Below, piece after piece: positions 9,589 to 20,277 of a stretch of DNA of 34,145 nucleotides. A program made the position numbers and the translations under genes. Under the pieces are notes generated by a model. That model was given only the letters and a program-made list of their open reading frames with translations. It searched no databases and was not told the DNA's origin. Each line of letters begins with the position of its first letter. Positions within the stretch are counted from its first letter, which is position 1. Origin of the DNA: Jimgerdemannia flammicorona (lineage: Eukaryota > Mucoromycota > Endogonomycetes > Endogonales > Endogonaceae); NCBI GenBank assembly GCA_003990745.1, contig RBNI01000300.1, forward strand, positions 1 to 34,145, given 5' to 3'.

Positions 9589-10640
9589 ATATTTATAACT
9601 ATAAATTAACTAGAAATAATAAAAGTACAATACTTATAATATAGAAGATCTGATTATAAATTACCTACTATATAGATAAAATTAAGTAGATCTTAATAAA
9701 TCAACTCTATAGAATTTATTTAAAAATGAGTAAAGATCCAAATACTTTTTATATCTAAACTTACTATTAGACAATTCTTATAGATTATACTATATAATAT
9801 TAAAGATTAAGTAGCTAAAGTAATTTTTATAAAAAAAATTTATCTAGAAATAGCTATAGTAATCTAATCCTTACTAGTAGTTCTAAATCTACTATAAAAG
9901 ATGACTTATAATCAGTAATATTAAATAGTTAGATATCTTTAAAACTATATAATAGAAAGAGTTACTAAAGTTAAAGTTAAAGTACTCAAGATAACTAATA
10001 TAATTTCTATATATAACTTTAATTAATCAAAATATATCTTAGTTTAAACTATAAAATAGTAAAGAAATAGTAACTCTATAGAGAAACCTATTAAGAAGTT
10101 TACTGAAATAACTATATACTTAGAAGATATAGTGAAGAAAATTAGAAAAAGAGTTTAGAAGTTTACTATTACTATAGATAAGAAGAGAGATATTTACTAT
10201 ATCTATAAAGAAAAAGACTATTACTTTTATAAATATATAAATAAGATCAAGTATATAGCTCAGTTAAGTAATATAATCAGAACTATAAATAGACTAATAT
10301 TATTATCTTTGAAGAGATTAGAGAATTAGAGAAAGAGTAGAAATAGAAGCCTACTCTACTCAAATATTAAAAAAAATATCTATAAGAAGTTTTATAAGAG
10401 ACTACCAGAAAGGCTCAAGAAGAATCTAGTTGAAAGATCTATAAAAAAACAACCAAAAGTAGTTATAGAAAGTAAAGCTATATCTAAGAAAATAGATTAA
10501 GATATAGAGCTCAAATAAGTAGTTGAAGATATTATCTAGGATACTACTTCTATTAGTAAAGAAAAAAAAACAAAAGAAGTTACAAAAAAACAAAATCTTT
10601 AAATATAACATCTTCAAGGATTTTAATTAGCAAAAAGTCA
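9589..10640 (+). pseudogene. Element C gag, 3' part (mutated relic)
   Basis: This continues the gag broken at 903. It aligns to A 2690-3740: GAGTAAAGATCCAAATAC at about 9728 matches the A segment coding SEDPNSF. The zinc-knuckle region is recognisable near 10200-10240 (TATTACTTTTATAAATATAT versus Cys/His codons in A). GAGATTAGAGA near 10313 matches the KEIGD region. Nearly all C and G at CpA/TpG positions are gone and no frame is open. At about 10627 it has CAA where A and B both have TAG, which supports an ancestral Gln codon rather than a real Gag stop. Confidence 0.75.
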
Positions 10641-11480
10641 ATATAACTTTTAGATAATTGATAGAAATTCCTATCTTCAGATAATAAATAAAACTCAGAC
10701 TTACTAAAATAGTTAAAGACTGGGGTAAAAAGAGTGAAGATAATTATAAAATCTCTATCTATACTATTTATCAAATTAAAGATAAAATCTTTGAAGCCAT
10801 TATTAATATAGGAGTAGAAGAGTATCTTCTTAGTAAGAAAGCAGTAGACTGCTTAGATTGAGAAATTAAAAAGACTTCAAAATTGATATTTATTATAGTA
10901 GATATATAGTATAAGAGCTACCTTTTTAAAAAAGATTTAAAAATATTTTATCAAGTTCAGAGAAGCAATTATCTTAGTAAATATAACTAATACTATTAAC
11001 TATAATATTTTCATCAGTAATTAGTGATTTCATAAGACTAGAATAATAATTAATATAAATATTCAAAAGATATAAATTATCTACTATAAATAAAAGATAT
11101 GAATTCTAATCAATATTAATAAAGGAGTACTTTTTGAGATAAAAAAAGAAGATGCTAAATAAAAAGAAATTTATATATATATAGTAACTATACAGAAGAA
11201 GAAAATTAAATAAATTAGTAAAGAAGATTAGTATAAAAAGATTACTTAAAGATATACTCTATAAGAAATCTATTCCTATGAGATTCTGATATACTATATG
11301 AAGTATATTGATAACTATTACTAGTATATTACTAAAATCTATAAGATCTATTATAAAGAAAATAAAAGAAGACAGAAGTAGTAAAAAAAGAAAAGCTAAA
11401 AGAATGAGCTACTAGCTCTCTTAGAGAATAGTAATGATGAAAAAGTAATCAAGATCAAGATTTGAAATATCTATTCAGAT
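10641..11480 (+). pseudogene. Element C protease region (mutated relic)
   Basis: The stretch near 10790-10880 aligns with the A protease. The catalytic region is readable as AATATAGGAGTAGAAGAGTA, where A has the DTGAEG codons, followed by LLSKKAVD-like and D/E-rich segments. The aligned linker to about 11480 is recognisable at several points (KDDIE-like and LTDEQW-equivalent positions) but heavily mutated. Confidence 0.65.
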
Positions 11481-12180
11481 ATAGTCTTACTAGAATATAA
11501 ATCAAAAAATATAACTAGAATAAATATTACTATAATTATAGAAACTATTCTTAAATTAGAGATAATAACTATACTTATAACTAGTACTTCTAAATAAATT
11601 GAATCAATTTAAATTAAATTAAATGGAGAGTTATTCAAATCAAATTAAATTGGGAATTTTTCAATTTAAATAAATTTTGAATTAAATCAAATTTAAATCA
11701 AATTAAGAGTTCAATTAAATTCTATTTAAAGAAATATAATAACTTGACAAAAATATGTCCAAATTTAAAGGTCTTTAGCTTTTTAAATTTGCCTTATATA
11801 GGGGAATCTAACAAGCTAAGGACTATTAAATTTAAATATATATTTATTGAGTTATTATATTTTGAAAAATAGAGTTTAAATTGAATTTTAAATTAAATTA
11901 GCATTTGATTTGATTTGATTCATTGAGAGCACTACTTATAACTAAACTGAAAATAACTATTCCTAAATATTATATTAGAACTCTCAAGATAAGAAATGGT
12001 CTAGTTAAGGGCAAAATTTTAATTAAAGAAGAAGTTATCAATTTAAACTATACTGGAGAAGTCTTGCTCATTATCAGAAATTATAACTCTACAATATCTT
12101 TTATAATTAAGAGCAAGAACTAGCTAGTATAAATACTAATCCTTCTAATACTATATATAATCTAAAATTATAGAAGTCCA
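11481..12180 (+). pseudogene. Element C dUTPase-like domain (relic, split by an insertion)
   Basis: The motif I region lies near 11500-11545, and motifs II and III lie in an open stretch at 11923-12123. Residues RNGLVKG correspond to motif II and VINLNYTGEV to motif III, followed by IRNYNST as in A and B. Motif II reads NGL, closer to the canonical SGL than the SSL of A and B. A 349-bp insertion (11584-11932) separates the halves. That three diverged copies share this domain in the same place shows it belonged to the ancestral element. Confidence 0.7.
11584..11932. mobile_element. Small AT-rich element with imperfect inverted ends, inserted in C
   Basis: The insert interrupts the alignment of C to A exactly at one point. 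It is flanked by the 12-bp direct repeat TACTTATAACTA (11572-11583 and 11933-11944), which occurs only once in A and B. The ends are inverted: GTACTTCTAAAT at the left, and GTGCTCTCAATG as the reverse complement of the right, followed on both sides by GAATCAA plus AAAT-rich repeats. The interior has no frame. Size and structure fit a MITE-like non-autonomous element. A 12-bp duplication is longer than most DNA transposon families give, so part of it may be chance. Confidence 0.55.
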
Positions 12181-12654
12181 GAAGTTGAAAAAAAAGAAAA
12201 AAGAAAAAAAAAGAATTTAGATTTTCAAGAAGAGTTTTCATCAGTATCAAGATTACTAAATTAGACTATAAGAAGAAGAAAATTATAGATAAGTATAGCT
12301 ATACTATTGAAAATAAATTTTTACTAAGAAAGAAACTCAAGAAGCTACTTTATAAATTTGAAAATATTCTTATTACAGATTTTAAAAATATCAAAGAAAA
12401 GATACTACTATTACTATATATGATATTAATATAGAAAACACTAACTCAATCTATCAGAGAGTAAGATCTATCTTACTAGTATACTATAAATGACTCAGAG
12501 AAGAGATTAAGTAAATAGAGGAAACTAGTATTATTAAGAAGACTATTAGTTTATAGTTATTATTAATTATATTAGCTTTAAAGAAAAAAGGTAAGTTAGA
12601 AGAACCTACATACTTTCTCTACTACTATACTAGTTATAAGATATTGATAAATAA
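12181..12654 (+). pseudogene. Element C reverse transcriptase, N-terminal part (relic, truncated)
   Basis: It aligns with A 5080-5430: the segment near 12320-12380 matches QLLKILHQNKEVLATDF, CTCAATCTATCAGAGAG (12445) matches KPIYQKA, and GACTCAGAGAAGAGATTAAG matches the AELKE region. The end of the match, near 12640, is the RLYIDYRKLN block. Homology stops at about 12654, before the catalytic motifs, so the rest of the pol of C has been lost or moved. Confidence 0.7.
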
Positions 12655-13389
12655 CTATCTGAGTTTCTTTTTCTCTAACTTTACTAGTATAGTTTACTAT
12701 ACTGTGAAAGAAAGACAATAGTGATAAGTTAACCTTTTATTAGTATCAGATTAGTACTTTCTCTAATATTTTACAGTTTCTAGTATCTCTGATAGTATCT
12801 AAAGTATATTTATTTTGATATAATGCCTTCTTTCTTTTATTATAATTAACTAGATATTATCTCAATATATTCTAGACTATAGAGAGTTAGCTGACATTGG
12901 GTATCAAGTATCAGTATAGGTTATCTACAGATTATTAGTATCTATAATAGAGCTCTCTGAGCTTTAGTAAACTTTTTAGTAAGTATAGATAACTATTTTT
13001 TTGAGTAGTATTAGAATGAGAGAGGAGGTAGTTATTATAGATAAGTAGAAGAGTAATTATGATAGATCAGTTGGATACTAGATTAATAATATCAGATTAT
13101 TATAAGTACTATCTCAATAGAATCTTTTAATTGACTAGCTAAGAGTGAGATAGTATAGAGATCAGTATTCTGGCTATATCTAGCTAGAACTAGAAGCTAA
13201 TATAGTAATATAATTGGAGCCTATTAAGTTTAGAAAGTGAGACCTTTCTTATTAGGTAGTATTTGACTAAAACTGAGAGCTAATATAGTAATATAATTGA
13301 GACCCACAGACTTGAAGAGTGAGATTGAGATCTTTTTAGATCTTAGTCTATATGTTAGTTCTTTTGAGAGAGAGTTTTAAATATTAGTC
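12655..13389. other. Unidentified AT-rich sequence with an 83-bp tandem duplication
   Basis: No protein frame and no clear match to A, B, C or the LINEs. An imperfect tandem duplication occupies about 13180-13345: the core AGCTAATATAGTAATATAAT occurs at 13194 and 13277, exactly 83 bp apart, with similar flanks (TAGAACT/AAAACTG before, GTGAGA after). It could be a decayed LTR or the flank that LINE D inserted into. Confidence 0.5.
13180..13345. repeat. Two-unit 83-bp tandem repeat
   Basis: Units of about 83 bp (13180-13262 and 13263-13345) share a 20-bp core at the same place. The units differ mostly by transitions. Origin unknown. Confidence 0.55.
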
Positions 13390-13869
13390 TTTTTTTTTTT
13401 TATTTATTTTTTTCATAAGCACTAGACCCCTTTATGAACTAATCTATAATAAATATATAGTTCTCATATCACACTAGTAGCCTCAACCCAACTCTACTCA
13501 ATTTTACTCTAATATACTTCTTTTCTCTTATCCCCACTCTCTTAAAAACTATTAGATTATTAATTATCTCAATCTATCTACTACTCCTCTTATATATTTC
13601 TTTTACCAGATATCTCTATTAGCCTAATAGAATATCTACTATTAACTTCTCCCATCTTACCATTCTCTCCTCTAAAACTATCTATCTCTTATCCTCAAAT
13701 ACATACTGTTAGTATTCAGTCAACCCTATCTATATCACTAATACTTACCTAATAGTAAGCTACTTATTATCAACACATCTCACCAACTACTCTCTCAAGT
13801 TCTCCCATCTCTCTTTCTCTTCACTATCTCACTATCATATCCAAAATAATTCCTAATTATCATCTAGAA

Positions 13870-14174
13870 GTCTCTAAGTATCTTATACTCTCTTAATCAA
13901 TATTCTGATATCTGTATAATTTTCTTCTCTTGCTCTATATTATAATAATCCTCATACTCAAAAATCCTTCCTTCTACTAAATATCTTAATCTAAAGTTCA
14001 ATATAATATTTCTCCTCAAGATATATTACTATATTATCTAGAACTTTAGAGAAAGTTACTGCTAAATCTCAGTACTTCAAGATCAGATCTCTGTCTAGTC
14101 TCATATCTTACCAATACCTACTAACTATCAGTCTATTGGTTACAGATCTTATCTTATTCTCTATTAATATTCTA

Positions 14175-14205
<31 letters not shown>

Positions 14206-17190
14206 GTCACTTGGACTCCTTTCTTTATTAATATACCTGTCTATCCTCTAAATAATACACAGAGCCCACCCCTAACTGATCCCCCTAGGGGATCCCCCCC
14301 CTCTATTGATACTCTATGTCAACACTAATATCAAAGTCTATTAGTGGTAAACTCCTTAATAGAAGTCTTTCTCATCTCTATATCACAGGTCTCTATTATA
14401 TCTTCTCCTTATTACCTCTCTAATATAGATAAATATAGTGAGCCCTCTCTACTATCCTTTACCAGAATCCTCTATACTGTAAGAACCCACTGTCTCTTAG
14501 TCTAAGTATTAACAATAAATTATCAGAAGAACCTCTAGGAGAGAACCTTATCTCTCAGACCTTCTGTATTAATAATATCTACTCTCTATCTTATAACTTA
14601 ATAGCTCTTTTCAACTACTAAGCTCTAAGATAATATAACCTCTTTGAGAAGTCTACTAGACCTAAATCTCTCCTATTTACCAGAGTCACCAAGACCTCTC
14701 AACTTATCTAACTCTATCTTCTAGTCTAAATTTAGTTCTTAGCTATCTTTAACAACTTTTTCATCTTCTATACTATAAAGTCCAAGTAATATACCAGATA
14801 CTATAACTTTAGCAATTAGTAGACATTAAGATTTAATACTTATCTAGTAAGAGAAATATAGTATTCTCTCTAACTCTAAAAGACCTTCTCTTATTCAACT
14901 ATTTTCTTTCTCTATCAAGTCCTAGACAAGACTAATTTATATACTAATAGAAATATGTCTAGATACTATACTACCTCTCCAGTAAAGATAATAATATCTA
15001 CAATATCTCCATCTACTAAACCATTTCTTAACACCATTGTCTCACTCTTATACTAGTTGAGCTTAGCCCCAGAGTACTCCTCATATTAGTCTATTTTAGC
15101 TCTTAGCTTATTAATATTATTAATAGAACTAAGTTCAACTACCATATTATCTACAAAGACCTTAATCTTCCAGATAATCTTTAAGATTAAAAGTCTTAAT
15201 ACTTTGTAATAAATTCTGTCCATCAATAGTTTTAATAATATATATATAGAATAAGAGATAGTGGGTCTCTCTGAAAGATCTCTCTCTTTAATGAAAATAA
15301 GATACTATAATATCTATTATATAAGATAGATGTCTGGCTACTCTCTAAAAGACTGATCATTGATAACTAGAATCAGTAAGAGATACTAATTCTCTTTAAT
15401 ATCTTCTCTAGCCTGACTTATTATATATGATTATAGATCTTCTCCTGATCTAGAAAGACCAACTATCAATTCAGTCCACTAGTTCTCACTCTCTCAATCA
15501 TACTATGAACCCAGGCTATCTAGTCTCTAATAAGTCTACTACTAATAAAGTTCCTCTGCTCAACTCTTAATATCTATTGAGTTATTTTTTACAATCTTGC
15601 AACAATCATCTTTATAACCAACTTTCTGTCTATATCTAGAAGTTTAATTAGTCTCTACTATCAGACTGAGATTCTGACCCTAATCTACTCTCTAGATATA
15701 AAGACCAAGTTGCATAGTACTATTATCTCTACCAAGACCCCCAAGACTCCCACTATCTTCTTTCAAAAGTTCTAAGATAGGGCATTCTTATCAGGAACTG
15801 TGCTCTGTTTCATAACTAATACGAAACTTAATATTTTATTCTCTTAAATAGACTGAACTAAGTCTCTAAGACCATCAATCTGTAGAGAGTGCCAATCCTC
15901 CAGAAAGTACTCAATTGTTTTCTCATTAGTATCTTTTTCTTTCTCACTTCACAGGCCTTCCTATCTACTTTTCAATAAGCTCAAGATTTTCTATATCTCA
16001 TTTACCAGAGTACTCTCTTCATTGAGTACTCTATTCTACTACTATCTCACCCTTCTCATCTAAAAGATATTTGGTTGATCTCAAGCTCTTACTACTATAG
16101 CTGAGCTATCATACCCTATATATGAGCCTCTTTCTTCTCTCTCAATACTCTCTTCAACTTCTCTACTTTTAGCTGAGCTTAGCTCAGCCTCTAATTATTC
16201 ACATCCTCCTATACCAATATCTCTATCCACTTTAGCTATAATATCTCTATTCTATAGAAGGTCTATCTTACTACTATCTCTACTGAGTCTCTTTAAATCT
16301 GTCAGTCTTACTCTAATATAGCTTAGTAGCTTTTTTCAACTTCCTCCAGCAGACCCCTACTAGAAACTCTTTGTTTTCTTAGTGAATAATCTTCTTTCCA
16401 ATGTCCTTTACCTAAGTATCTTATAACTTCTTCTCTGACAATAAGAAGGAATTGAGATACCAATATCTAGGCCAATCACTACTCTCTCTAAACTGACTAT
16501 ACCTCAATAGCCTCCAATGATCTGATCACTGATACCACTTTACCTCCAAAGTCACTCAGATATCTATTCTCTTATAGTTAGCTATCAATATCTAATTTAT
16601 CTTCATCTTAAGTTTATCTATTTAATAAGTATAAACCCTTTTATCACTCTATACTATTTTGCCAGTATCTATTAATAAACTTAGATACTCTACTTTCTTC
16701 CAAATATTCAGACTGCTACTATAGTCTACAGTATATCTCTCTCTATCAGTTCTGTCTACTAGTACATTCTGCACTATATTGAAGTCTCCTCTCAGCATAT
16801 TTATACTAGTTTCAGTAAGAGTACTATACTCATAAAGTCTATCCAGCTACTCTACTTAATTACTTCTAACTATTAGATAATAGTAAGAGTCTACTACTAC
16901 TATATCTCACCCTGGTCTTTACTACTTAAGTGGTCTCTCTATCCTCTAATCTCATATAGTTTCTCTTTATCTCTCTATATCAAAATTTCCACTTATTCCT
17001 CTAAACTACTATACTATTCCATTCTCTTATCTACTTCTATCCATTTAATTCCTCCTTATAGTATATATTCTATAATAAAAAAAGATCTATCTTCAAACTC
17101 TTCAGTCAAGTAAAAATGTTCTGATATCTCATAGAGTCTCTCAGACTATTTATATTTAGTGAGAAAATATTAGTTAAACTGTTTATAAAA
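13870..17190 (-). pseudogene. LINE D ORF2 (endonuclease-RT-zinc finger), relic
   Basis: It aligns with ORF2 of L2. The start near 17190-17110 matches the SLNVNGLRG and CRNIFTW region (ATCAGAACATTTTTACTTG on the minus strand). The RT part at 15700-15250 matches NWRLI, RKLVTKVV, GFVSGR and DQEKAYNR. The catalytic FADD is FVDN at 15146-15157. The ILNVYWLPKLW block is at about 14800-14840. After the insert the frame equivalent resumes and ends with the C-terminal zinc-binding region near 13950 (TATGAGGATTATTATAATAT against the CEECHN codons of L2). No open frame remains. Confidence 0.8.
14173..14300 (-). mobile_element. Short poly(A)-tailed retroposon inserted in LINE D
   Basis: On the minus strand it is about 98 bp followed by TA and 28 A (T run at 14175-14202). 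It is flanked by an imperfect 14-bp direct repeat: CTCTATTAATATTC at 14159-14172 and CTCTATTGATACTC at 14301-14314, differing by two transitions. L2 has this site once, uninterrupted, so the insertion is certain. Its last bases before the tail (AAGGAGTCCAAGTGACTAT) resemble the 3' end of LINE D itself (AAGGGGTCTAGTGCTTATG). It is either an extremely 5'-truncated LINE copy or a SINE using that tail. The 5' part is GC-rich with a perfect hairpin, GATCCCC-CTA-GGGGATC (14278-14294). Confidence 0.75.
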
Positions 17191-17194
17191 AAGT

Positions 17195-18560
17195 AACATT
17201 TTGTAGTAGTTTCATCTTCTTTATAATTCCACACTCATTTCTTCCTAGCTATATTTAGATTATATTCTATAATAGCTTCTGCCTCCTCAATATTCTTAGT
17301 ATCTAATCTAGCCAGTATCTCAGCAATCTCCTCATCATTCTTGATCTCTATCTCTTCCTTATACTTCTTATATACTATCTATCAGAGCTATAATCTATAT
17401 CTTTACTTCTATCAGAAAGCAGTATACTCTCCAGCAATCACCACCAAGTTAGCCTCCCTCTCTGTATCTATCTCATAGTCTTCATTCTTCAATAATATAG
17501 CCAAAGCTTTAGTCTTTAATTTCTCTACCACCCATCATCTCTCAATACTCTTGCTCAGTACTCCTCACTAGCAATATATATAGTATCTTTACTAGTACTA
17601 GTAGACTTATCCTGCTCTTTCTTCAGAATATCATACAGCTTATCTATCTCTATTCTGATCATCTGTCTGCCCTTTACTATATCTAGTATTCCAAATCTGA
17701 CCCTATACATGCCTTTTATCTTTACATTTTCTACAACTCTTCTTTCTCAAGCATCTGTTTGCATCAGGTATCTCTCCTCCTTCTCTCAGACTTTGAGCAT
17801 ACTATCTTCATAGAGCTACTGACTTCTTATCTCTCTGCTCAATGTCATATCCTCCTCTCTCTCTCTCCTGCTCTATTTCTAGCCCATTACTTACCATTAC
17901 TCCTCCCAAGCCCTTTCTTTCTCTCAGTGCTATTCTTTTTTTCAAACTAGTCAGTAGATCTCTCTGTCTCTTTCTTCTCTGAGCCTTCTCTTATATTATC
18001 TTATCTATATAGATCCTGTTGCTATTTACTATTTTCAATATATTAACTCTATATAAGCCCACTATACTACTATATAATACTCTACTGTCTCACTGAATTT
18101 CTTCAGAGTCTCTAGTAAATTCTTCTCCATCTCCTTACTCTTCTTTATCCTCATTATCTTGCAGATAAATATATTTTACATAAATACTACAGGCCAGTCT
18201 CTAGCCCTCTCAGTGGTCTTCTTTTTTACAAGCCAAAGCCTAATATCATATTATCTATCCTGAATATAGTACTCTTCTCTATACAGAATTCTATATTCAC
18301 TATCTCCCCATACTCCTTCATCACCTCCTCAACCCTCCTTCTCATCTTGATAGTTATTACTATAGGTATCTCTTTCATCAAGAGCTATATAATCCTTGGA
18401 TCCCATCTCAGACACTGAGCTATAGTACCACTATCTTACCAACTATCAGCCCAGTCTTCATGGTCTCTACCAAAAGTCCCTTCTTCTCAATTCTCTCAAA
18501 TCTATATAGAAACTTTACTGAGACAGCTTTAATTAATTGGTTCATGATCAAACTCAAAAC
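17195..18560 (-). pseudogene. LINE D ORF1, relic
   Basis: The minus strand aligns with ORF1 of L2. The part near 18530-18380 corresponds to AVSVKF...TMKTGLIVGKIV, matching ASVKF...VLKVGLVVGEVC, and continues to the GIRDWP-like segment (GCTAGAGACTGGCCTGTAG at about 18180). The ORF1 end near 17255-17225 shows TAA where L2 has TAG, followed by a short spacer to ORF2. No open frame remains. The L2 stop at 29714 is TGG here, so that stop is not ancestral. Confidence 0.7.
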
Positions 18561-18981
18561 TTTCTAATACAAAGAAGAGAAGTCTGCTGATTCAGAAAGA
18601 ATCTATATCATTCTAGTTATTTTTGAAAAGTTTGCCAATTTAGGAGAAATTAGCATCATTTATCAATTAAGAGAGAATCTATATTATTTACTATCTAAGA
18701 AAGAACTCATATTATCTATCATCTTAGAAAGATTTTCATACTATCCAGAAAATTACTACCTAATAAGGAAATCATAAAAATTGTCTATTATATAAACTAG
18801 AGAACTTACTTAAGAATTCAGTATTGTCTTTATATTACTAAATACTAATAAGGATATCAGAAACTATTGAATATTTTGTTGCTTTTTAATAAAGTAACTA
18901 GAGGCTCAAGCCAAACTACATAGTTGTCCTAATTTTGTAATCTACCTCTATTGAGCTGATATATTATAATATATTAATTGT
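18561..18981. other. Unassigned AT-rich sequence between LINE D and element B
   Basis: I see no frame. There is some internal repetition on the + strand (AGAATCTATAT-like strings near 18598 and 18674). It may hold the 5' end of LINE D plus original flank. The segment next to element B (18860-18981) is less AT-biased than the rest. Confidence 0.5.
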
Positions 18982-19186
18982 TGTCATGTAGTGGTCGCTG
19001 AGTCCTTCAAATATGCCAGATTCTCTTCAAGGTATATTTCTTAGACTAACTCAAGTTGTTATAAACAAGTTCTTATTGGAGTACCTTCCCAAGGTCTTAT
19101 AGTCCTCAAACTTCTTATCTTTAACTGTCTTGTTATCTCTTAGATTGCTTGCAAGGAAGTGTGTGTATTGCACTGAGAAGACTGAC

Positions 19187-19219
19187 TTTATTTCAGAGGA
19201 AATAAGAGGGGTATTTATA
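19187..19219 (-). promoter_or_regulatory. LTR core promoter and AATAAA, 3' LTR of B
   Basis: Reverse complements of TATAAATA (19212-19219) and AATAAA (19187-19192), with the same spacing as in A. Confidence 0.6.
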
Positions 19220-19330
19220 CAAAATATAATTCAATGGTTGCTAAGATATAAAGCTAAATATAAATTTCAATAACTAAAACTACTAAGTTCCAGGACTAGC
19301 ATTGATGGTTATATAGGTTCAGGATACTTG

Positions 19331-19484
19331 CATTATTTAGTATCACATCAAAATGCTGGTGCTGGAACAATTTTGCATCACCTCAGAATACCAGTGCTGA
19401 CATTATCCAGTGTTACATAAGAATACTGGTGCTGGCATTATCTAGTGTTACATGAGAATACTGGTGCTGACATTATCTAGTGTA
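19331..19484 (-). repeat. 35-bp minisatellite in 3' LTR of B
   Basis: About four units with a 35-bp period; clear unit starts (CATTAT on the + strand) at 19401, 19436 and 19471, plus two more diverged units upstream. Consensus part: AGAATACTGGTGCTGGCATT. It lies between the stop of the LTR-internal frame and the TATA box. Element A has a single unit. Confidence 0.8.
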
Positions 19485-19493
19485 ACAAAGAAC

Positions 19494-20277
19494 TTAGAGC
19501 AGAAAGTTCAGGATCATGGGGGCTTCATCATCATCATCACTGAAGGAGATGAGATCTGCAAATTCGTCATGCAGGTCATGTGGGATGACATCATCGCCAA
19601 TGATGTCATCACGTTCAGCTGTGGCGGGGAAATCGGGAACAAGGTCTGGAGCTCTCTAGTCTATGAGGTTCTCTTCCACAAAATAGGGGACAAATGTGGG
19701 GTCTTGGGGGGATCTAACTCAGATACTTGGGCCTTAGAATACTGAGATCAATCCTTGCAGGAATTGGTCTGGGTTGTCCTGAAGGATAGGATGCCAGAAG
19801 TCTTCTACTTCTTTGCTGTTGAGGGTGATAGTGGACTGGGCTTCTATAACCACCCTAGTCTCTAGTGCATTAATATGGCAGGATGACAGGTCTCTGAAGT
19901 CTGAGACTCTAACATACTCCAAGTTGGGGATCAACTATGGTGCATGCCTGGAGATCTGATGGATCTTCTTAGCTGTCCTCATTTCATATATATGTATCTT
20001 GTAGCTCTTGGGTGCTGGCCTGTGGGAACTCCTGGCAGAGGAGGTTTCCTATTTCATACTTCTGCCACATTTGGAGGTATTTGGTGGCAATGGTGATCCT
20101 CGTTTCCATTTCACGGTGGTAGAGAATGAAGTGATAAGGGTCTGCAGTACTCAGATAGACACTAGGAGTTCTTCTTGAGTGGGTCCTCATGGCTCTTCTG
20201 ATGTCTTAGAACATCCTTTCTTTGACTGAGATACCTTAGTGGTTTCTTGACCTTGAGGTTTGGCAGGTAGCAGGCAT
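19494..20277 (-). pseudogene. LTR-internal ORF (unknown protein), copy in 3' LTR of B
   Basis: It starts with ATG at 20277 and ends at the conserved TAA (19494-19496). It matches the 27534-26716 copy closely but has a roughly 10-nt deletion near 19995 and a 24-nt in-frame deletion near 19580, so it is frameshifted once. The open middle reads MIPNLEYVRVSDFRDLSS and ends LISVF; the part before it reads SRRTPSVYLSTADPYHFILY. Unlike in the 5' LTR copy, the Trp at the WQKYEIGN position is kept here, so the stop there is a point mutation. Confidence 0.75.

Larger units (their letters stand above)
13390..18560 (-). mobile_element. Tad1/I-like LINE D, heavily mutated
   Basis: On the minus strand this region aligns over most of its length with LINE L2 of this window, from ORF1 (about 18540) through ORF2 to a 3' poly(A) tract seen as T-rich 13390-13413. 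The + strand shows a C/T-rich, G-poor pattern because the sense strand is purine-rich. The distance from RT to the poly(A) shows there is only about 470 bp after the zinc-binding region, too little for an added RNase H. The 5' border is uncertain: homology fades above 18560. A 128-bp insert lies at 14173-14300. Confidence 0.8.

Noticed and set aside
10426..10774. Minus-strand frames of 63-64 codons rich in Phe/Tyr
   Set aside because: Chance frames in AT-saturated DNA opposite the C gag relic.
12680..12720. Hairpin AGTATAG-TTTA-CTATACT
   Set aside because: Short AT palindromes are expected by chance in this composition and nothing else supports a function.
14172..14202. The 28-T run as the 3' end of a full LINE, making 13390-14158 a separate element
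   Set aside because: ORF2 homology to L2 is continuous across the run once 14173-14300 is taken out, with a duplicated 14-bp site, so the run belongs to a small insert.
17759..17950. 63-codon + strand frame
   Set aside because: It lies opposite the LINE D ORF1 relic in C/T-rich sequence; hydrophobic content follows from composition.
18839..18849. TAAATACTAAT as a target duplication of LINE D, matching TAAAATATTAGT before its poly(A) at 13377
   Set aside because: The match needs one indel and two transitions in AT-rich DNA, and the 5' end of D is not defined independently.
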